From positions 1 through 46,463 of the forward strand of contig CAYTWF010000015.1 of assembly GCA_964441705.1 (NCBI GenBank): 46,463 nt of DNA, in the 5' to 3' direction. This document shows, one piece after another, positions 42,372 to 46,463 of the stretch. Under the pieces are notes generated by a model. It searched no databases. It saw only the letters and a list, made by a program, of their open reading frames with translations, and was not told where the DNA came from. The translations under genes were made by a program, and so were the position numbers. Numbering within the stretch: position 1 is the first letter of the stretch; the number at the start of each line of letters is the position of its first letter. Source of the stretch: Eshraghiella sp964441705 (GTDB lineage Bacteria > Bacillota > Clostridia > Lachnospirales > Lachnospiraceae).

Positions 42372-43739
42372 TCAAGCTTTTTTTCTATTCATCTGTCTGA
42401 ACACATAAACAGTCATAACAATAACAGCTATGAGTGAAATAATATCTGCTGCCGGCGCTGAATACAACGTGCCTGTAACGCCAAAGAATCTTGGTAAAAT
42501 AATTACAAAGGGAACACTAAGTATAAAATCTCGCAGCAGGGAAAGTCCCAGTGACATTACAGGCTTTCCAAGTGACTGCAGGAAGATACTGGTTGCCTTC
42601 TGTACACAGCATAAAATAATCGTACAAAGATATGTTCTAAATGCCAGAACAGCAAATTCATTATACAGACCATCCTCACTTCCAAAAATCCTTGTAATCT
42701 GAAGTGGGAACACCTCGAAGGCTATAAGCGCCACAATTCCAACTACTATTTCAGCCTTTATCATTGTACTGTATATTTTCTTCACTCTGTCATATTTGCC
42801 GGCGCCGTAGTTATAACCAACTATAGGCTGGGAGCCTGCAGCAATACCAACAACAAATGCAATAACAATCTGGAATACCTTCATAACAATTCCCACAACT
42901 GTAAGAGGAATGTCTGCCCCATATTTTGAACCTGCACCATATTTTACCAAAGTATTATTCATGACACCCATAATTATTACTATTGAGAGCTGGGTAAGAA
43001 AGCTGCTTATTCCAAGTGGAAGTATTTTGCCGGCTATTCTTCCATTAAGTATAAAGCTTTTTCTGGTAAGCTTAAAAGACCTTGTCCGGGACAGGTAAAC
43101 TCCGCATATTACGGCAGTTGCTATCTGACCCACAATTGTTGCAAGGGCAGCACCCATCATGCCCCATTTGAATACAAATATGGCAATTGGATCAAGAATA
43201 ATATTAATAATACAGCCTGTAAGAGTTGCAATCATTGCAAACTGTGGATTGCCATCAGCTCTGATAATTGAGCCCATAGCTGCTCCGAATATGAAAAATG
43301 GTATTCCAATAACAATGTAATTAAAATACTCTCTTGCATATTCAATATTATTTTCAGTTGCTCCAAATGCATGAAGAATCTGCTCCTTCATTAGAATGAA
43401 TACAACAGTTAAAATAATACCTGCAGTTATCAGGATAACTATTGCATTACCCACGCTTTTATGTGCACCTTCCGCATCTTCCTTTCCCTGACAGATGCTT
43501 AAATAGGCGGCACAGCCGTCCCCTATCATAAGTGCAATTGCAAGTGCGATAACAGTTATTGGAAAGACAACGTTAGTTGCTCCATTTCCAAGATATCCAA
43601 CACCCCTTCCAATGAATATCTGGTCTACAATATTGTAGAGTGAGGATACTAAAAGTGACATGATACATGGAATGGAAAATTTAAGCATAAGGCTTCCTAT
43701 TTTTCCTTCTCCAAGATAATTGTTTGAATTCTGATTCAT
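42372..43739 (-). CDS. MATE-family efflux transporter (MepA-like)
   Basis: This 455-residue, 12-helix transporter resembles the MepA branch of the MATE family (SIPCIMSLLVSSLYNIVDQIFIGRGVGYLGNGATNV; GAAMGSIIRADGNPQFAM). The ATG at 43739 has AAAGGAG 7 nt upstream; an in-frame TTG twelve codons earlier lies in the hairpin's T-run. It is flanked by hairpins on both sides and is probably a single-gene unit. Substrate unknown. Confidence 0.93.
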   Translation of the reverse strand: MNQNSNNYLGEGKIGSLMLKFSIPCIMSLLVSSLYNIVDQIFIGRGVGYLGNGATNVVFPITVIALAIALMIGDGCAAYLSICQGKEDAEGAHKSVGNAIVILITAGIILTVVFILMKEQILHAFGATENNIEYAREYFNYIVIGIPFFIFGAAMGSIIRADGNPQFAMIATLTGCIINIILDPIAIFVFKWGMMGAALATIVGQIATAVICGVYLSRTRSFKLTRKSFILNGRIAGKILPLGISSFLTQLSIVIIMGVMNNTLVKYGAGSKYGADIPLTVVGIVMKVFQIVIAFVVGIAAGSQPIVGYNYGAGKYDRVKKIYSTMIKAEIVVGIVALIAFEVFPLQITRIFGSEDGLYNEFAVLAFRTYLCTIILCCVQKATSIFLQSLGKPVMSLGLSLLRDFILSVPFVIILPRFFGVTGTLYSAPAADIISLIAVIVMTVYVFRQMNRKKA

Positions 43740-43773
43740 ATGTTGCTCCTTTATATATGCTGGCTTGTTGCTC

Positions 43774-43817
43774 AAAAAAATAGCCGCACATGCTACTGGC
43801 TTTCACATGTACGGCTA
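43774..43817 (-). terminator. Terminator hairpin between the DUF1846 and MATE genes
   Basis: Arms 43781-43792 and 43806-43817 (TAGCCGTACATG / CATGTGCGGCTA on the minus strand, one T-G wobble) form a 12-bp stem with a 13-nt loop, followed by seven Ts (43774-43780). It lies 101 nt after the DUF1846 stop codon and only 35 nt before the MATE start codon, so it may end the DUF1846 transcript or act as an attenuator in the MATE leader. A perfect -10-like TATAAT (43833-43838) just upstream lacks a good -35. Confidence 0.85.
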
Positions 43818-43918
43818 CCACCATCTGTATTAATTATATAACGATAAAGCTGTGCCTCGTAATAGTTGAATTCTTACAATCTTTTGTGCACCATATGATA
43901 TATCTATGGTAACAATTA

Positions 43919-45400
43919 CTACTGATATAATCTCAGGCCATCTCTTACAGGCTCACTTGTAAGGTCTACTCCCAGTCTCTTAAAGGACCTGATATCCACA
44001 TCTGACAGCATTACGGAGGTATGAACCTGGCAATCCTTAAGCTTAGGGAGCTGTTCCATTGCCTTTCTTGCATTCTCATTATTAACTGACACAAGTGCAA
44101 GTGCTATAAGGACCTCATCTGTATGCAGTCTTGGATTGTTACCTCCAAGGAATCTCACCTTAAGCTCCTGAATTGGTTCAATTGCCTCTGGATTAATAAG
44201 CTTCACATCATGGTCAATTCCTGCAAGATACTTAAGTGCATTAAGAAGCAATGCAGCAGATGCACCGAGGAAATCAGAGGTTTTGGATGTAATAATTGTT
44301 CCATCCGGAAGCTCAATTGCTGCGGTAGGAACTCCAAGCTTAGCTGCACGCTCCAAAGCCGCCGCTGTTACCCTACGGTCTGCTGTTGTTATTTTGGCCT
44401 GTTTCATGAGGAGCTCAATCTTATAGACCTCACTCTCTTCGCCATCTTCCATGGCAACCTTATCAATGGCTGTATAATAACGTCTGATTATCTCCATTTT
44501 GGAGGCTTCTCTGCATGCCTCATCATCAATTATGCAGTTGCCTGCCATGTTAACACCCATATCAGTTGGGGACTTATAATAGGTATTTTCTCCATAAATT
44601 CCTTCAAAAATAGCATTAAGTACCGGGAATATCTCGATATCTCTATTATAATTAACAGTAGTCTCCCCATATGCCTCAAGATGGAATGGGTCAATCATAT
44701 TAACATCATTAAGGTCTGCTGTTGCTGCCTCATAAGCAAGATTAACAGGATGCTTAAGTGGAATATTCCATATAGGAAAGGTTTCAAACTTAGCATAGCC
44801 TGCCTTAACCCCACGAAGATTCTCATGGTAAAGCTGGGAAAGACAGGTTGCCATCTTACCGCTTCCAGGTCCCGGAGCTGTTATTACCACAAGTGGTCTT
44901 GTTGTCTCTATATAATCATTCTTACCAAAACCATCAGGACTGACAATAAGTGGAATATTAGACGGATACCCCTCAATTCTGTAATGCTGGTATACCTTTA
45001 TATTCTTTTTCTCAAGACGTTCCTTAAACTGAATTGCACCATTCTGACCATTGAACTGGGTGATTACAACACTTCCGACATAAAGTCCTTTTTTCTCAAA
45101 TTCACCGATAAGTCTCAAAACATCAATGTCGTATGTGATACCCAAATCTCCTCGTACCTTATTTTTCTCAATATCAGCTGCACTGATTACGATTACAATT
45201 TCAGCCACATCGGAAAGCTGCATGAGCATCTTAAGCTTGCTGTCCGGCTTAAATCCTGGAAGAACTCTTGATGCATGATAATCATCAAAAAGCTTGCCTC
45301 CAAACTCCATGTACAGCTTGTCTCCAAACTGTCCTATTCTCTCCTTAATGTGCTCAGACTGAATCCTTAAGTACTTGTCATTGTCAAATCCAATTTTCAT
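43919..45400 (-). CDS. DUF1846 family protein
   Basis: This 493-residue soluble protein matches the DUF1846 family, widespread in Firmicutes and other gut bacteria and without a firmly assigned function. It begins KIGFDNDKYLRIQSEHI and contains a P-loop-like ITAPGPGSGKMATCLSQLY near residue 175-195 and the segment DMGVNMAGNCIIDDE. Length agrees with the family (about 490-505). It lies 25 nt after the dehydrogenase-like gene with AGGAAG upstream. Nucleotide or metabolite binding is likely; nothing more can be claimed. Confidence 0.93.
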   Translation of the reverse strand: MKIGFDNDKYLRIQSEHIKERIGQFGDKLYMEFGGKLFDDYHASRVLPGFKPDSKLKMLMQLSDVAEIVIVISAADIEKNKVRGDLGITYDIDVLRLIGEFEKKGLYVGSVVITQFNGQNGAIQFKERLEKKNIKVYQHYRIEGYPSNIPLIVSPDGFGKNDYIETTRPLVVITAPGPGSGKMATCLSQLYHENLRGVKAGYAKFETFPIWNIPLKHPVNLAYEAATADLNDVNMIDPFHLEAYGETTVNYNRDIEIFPVLNAIFEGIYGENTYYKSPTDMGVNMAGNCIIDDEACREASKMEIIRRYYTAIDKVAMEDGEESEVYKIELLMKQAKITTADRRVTAAALERAAKLGVPTAAIELPDGTIITSKTSDFLGASAALLLNALKYLAGIDHDVKLINPEAIEPIQELKVRFLGGNNPRLHTDEVLIALALVSVNNENARKAMEQLPKLKDCQVHTSVMLSDVDIRSFKRLGVDLTSEPVRDGLRLYQ

Positions 45401-45425
45401 CTTATTATCTTCCTATCCTGTAATA

Positions 45426-46364
45426 TTAATATTTGTAAAATCCCTCTCCTGAAGCTTCTCCTAATTTACCCTCATCTATATACTGCTTAAGCATCTTTTC
45501 CATCCCCCTGAAATTGTATGGGGCCAGAAATGACGGAACCTTAAGATACATCTTAACAATGTTATATGCTGTTGTAAGACCTACTGTATCAAGAATTCTG
45601 AATGGTCCCTTTGGTGCTCCTGTTCCAAGTGTCCAGGCTTTATCAATGCTTGCCGGGTCAGATACACCATTAACATATAAATCCATTCCAGAAAAAAGCA
45701 GTGGAACCAGCATTGAATTAAGAAGATAGCCAGATTTCTCCTTATTAACCGGCAGTGGAATCATCCTTATCTCCTCTGCAAACTTCATTACCATATCAAA
45801 ATACTTCATATCCGTTCTGGACTGTGCCATTACCTCTGTCATGTTATTCTTCCATATAGAATTGGCAAAATGCAATGAAAGATATTTCTCCGGTCTTCCT
45901 GTATATTTGGCAAACTGAGACGGAAGCAATGTTGAAGAATTGGTAACAATTACTGTTTTCTCCGGCATCAATGGAGCCAGAGTCTTATAAAAGACAACCT
46001 TATCATTAACATTCTCTGCCATTGATTCAATAACCAAATCAGCATCCTTTACTGCCTTAGCCATATCAAGCTCAAGCTTAATACTGTGGTATGCATTCTC
46101 CGCCTTTTTAAGGCATTCCTCACTGTCAAAGCTGTCATAATCTGCTATTCCCCTTGCCCACGTGGCAGGAGTCTGTCCTTCCGGTTGTGACATAAGCTTA
46201 ATAGTGTCTTCATAGACCTCTCTTAGGTGGTCAAGCTTTGGCTGTGTACGTGTTATACTTCCTTCACTTCTAAGCCATATTGTAACATTAAAGCCACAAT
46301 ATGCTGCCTGAAAAGCAATCTGACTTCCAAGTACGCCACCGCCGGCAATTACGATATTTTTCAT
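45426..46364 (-). CDS. 3-hydroxyacyl-CoA dehydrogenase family protein
   Basis: This 312-residue NAD(P)-dependent oxidoreductase has the Rossmann loop IAGGGVLGSQIAFQAA at the N terminus, LVIESMAENVNDKVVFY, the catalytic-type His in YLSLHFANSIWKN, and a C-terminal helical domain (KSGYLLNSMLVPLLFSGMDLY, TVGLTTAYNIV). Length fits 3-hydroxybutyryl-CoA dehydrogenase-like proteins. It differs from the butyrate enzyme in several positions (HFANSIW instead of HFFNP), has an extra segment after the first strand-helix unit, and has no thiolase or crotonase gene beside it. Its real substrate may be a different 3-hydroxy acid. It is followed by DUF1846 in the same unit. Confidence 0.85.
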   Translation of the reverse strand: MKNIVIAGGGVLGSQIAFQAAYCGFNVTIWLRSEGSITRTQPKLDHLREVYEDTIKLMSQPEGQTPATWARGIADYDSFDSEECLKKAENAYHSIKLELDMAKAVKDADLVIESMAENVNDKVVFYKTLAPLMPEKTVIVTNSSTLLPSQFAKYTGRPEKYLSLHFANSIWKNNMTEVMAQSRTDMKYFDMVMKFAEEIRMIPLPVNKEKSGYLLNSMLVPLLFSGMDLYVNGVSDPASIDKAWTLGTGAPKGPFRILDTVGLTTAYNIVKMYLKVPSFLAPYNFRGMEKMLKQYIDEGKLGEASGEGFYKY

Positions 46365-46384
46365 GCAATAATCCTCCTGATTAA

Positions 46385-46412
46385 TATTTAGTTTTCACGT
46401 ATCATTAGTCAA
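46385..46412 (-). promoter_or_regulatory. Possible promoter of the dehydrogenase-DUF1846 operon
   Basis: On the minus strand TTGACT (46407-46412) lies 16 nt from TAAATA (46385-46390), 20 nt before the dehydrogenase start codon. The -10 is a poor match. Nothing else is visible in the last 50 bases of the window. Confidence 0.35.
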
Positions 46413-46463
46413 TGTCATTTAGTTAACCAATTTCAAATTAAAATCCAGTGGTTTTCTTTCAGA

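Noticed and set aside
43890..43910. ACCATA / TATGGT inverted repeat just after the DUF1846 stop codon
   Set aside because: Six-bp AT-rich stem without a U-run on the minus strand; too weak to call a terminator or operator.
1..46463. Many open frames of 60-380 codons on the plus strand
   Set aside because: They lie antisense to conserved genes, lack ribosome binding sites and show no recognisable domains. The longest (44123-45271) is fully inside the DUF1846 gene.

Overview
The window reads as chromosomal DNA of a strictly anaerobic, low-to-moderate GC Gram-positive gut bacterium, most likely a Lachnospiraceae member of the Clostridia. This is inferred from consensus AGGAGG-type ribosome binding sites, the class III (oxygen-sensitive) ribonucleotide reductase pair, DUF1846 and DUF3737 proteins, PAS hybrid kinases, a GH36/GH2/GPH sugar cassette and gut-type queuine salvage. 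All recognised genes lie on the minus strand, so transcription runs from high to low coordinates. No rRNA, tRNA, CRISPR array, transposase, integrase or phage gene was seen.

Layout in transcription order (high to low coordinates). 46.4-43.9 kb: a 3-hydroxyacyl-CoA dehydrogenase-like gene and a DUF1846 gene. 43.7-42.4 kb: a MATE exporter preceded by a strong hairpin with a U-tract. 42.3-40.6 kb: a preQ1-I-like riboswitch, then a radical SAM enzyme and a YhhQ-type transporter, which together look like a queuosine-precursor salvage operon. 40.6-37.8 kb: nrdD-nrdG under a near-consensus promoter carrying two NrdR-box-like sites, closed by a terminator. 37.7-33.7 kb: a membrane diguanylate cyclase, a GH13 amylase-type enzyme and a Nudix hydrolase in one operon. 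33.6-30.2 kb: DUF3737, a MATE exporter and a MalY-type C-S lyase/aminotransferase with overlapping reading frames.

30.1-19.6 kb: an almost gapless 13-gene run. It holds an ANT(6)-like nucleotidyltransferase, an isolated FakA C-terminal-like domain, a GNAT, a MATE exporter, a PAT-type GNAT, a P-loop protein, a flavoprotein, a P1/NylC-type peptidase, a ZIP transporter, and a response regulator, ABC ATPase, ABC-2 permease and histidine kinase module. Four CTTAACC direct repeats sit in front of the ABC genes. 19.6-16.6 kb: a MacB/FtsX-type ABC exporter behind a strong promoter with a palindromic operator. 16.5-11.4 kb: two paralogous PAS hybrid histidine kinases with cysteine motifs in their PAS domains, followed by a terminator.

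11.3-2.9 kb: a TetR-controlled galactoside operon (TetR, GH2, a MurG/MGDG-synthase-like GT-B protein, GPH symporter, GH36 alpha-galactosidase), with two equally built operator palindromes bracketing its promoter and a terminator at its end. 2.8-0 kb: a signalling operon of an Hpt protein, a FapA/DUF342 protein with about eight 26-residue N-terminal repeats, and a response-regulator receiver that stops early near the window edge.

The most interesting items are the riboswitch-controlled salvage operon, the GT-B-like protein inside a catabolic operon, the repeat-bearing FapA with its Hpt partner, the two cysteine-motif kinases, and several unusually clear operator architectures.
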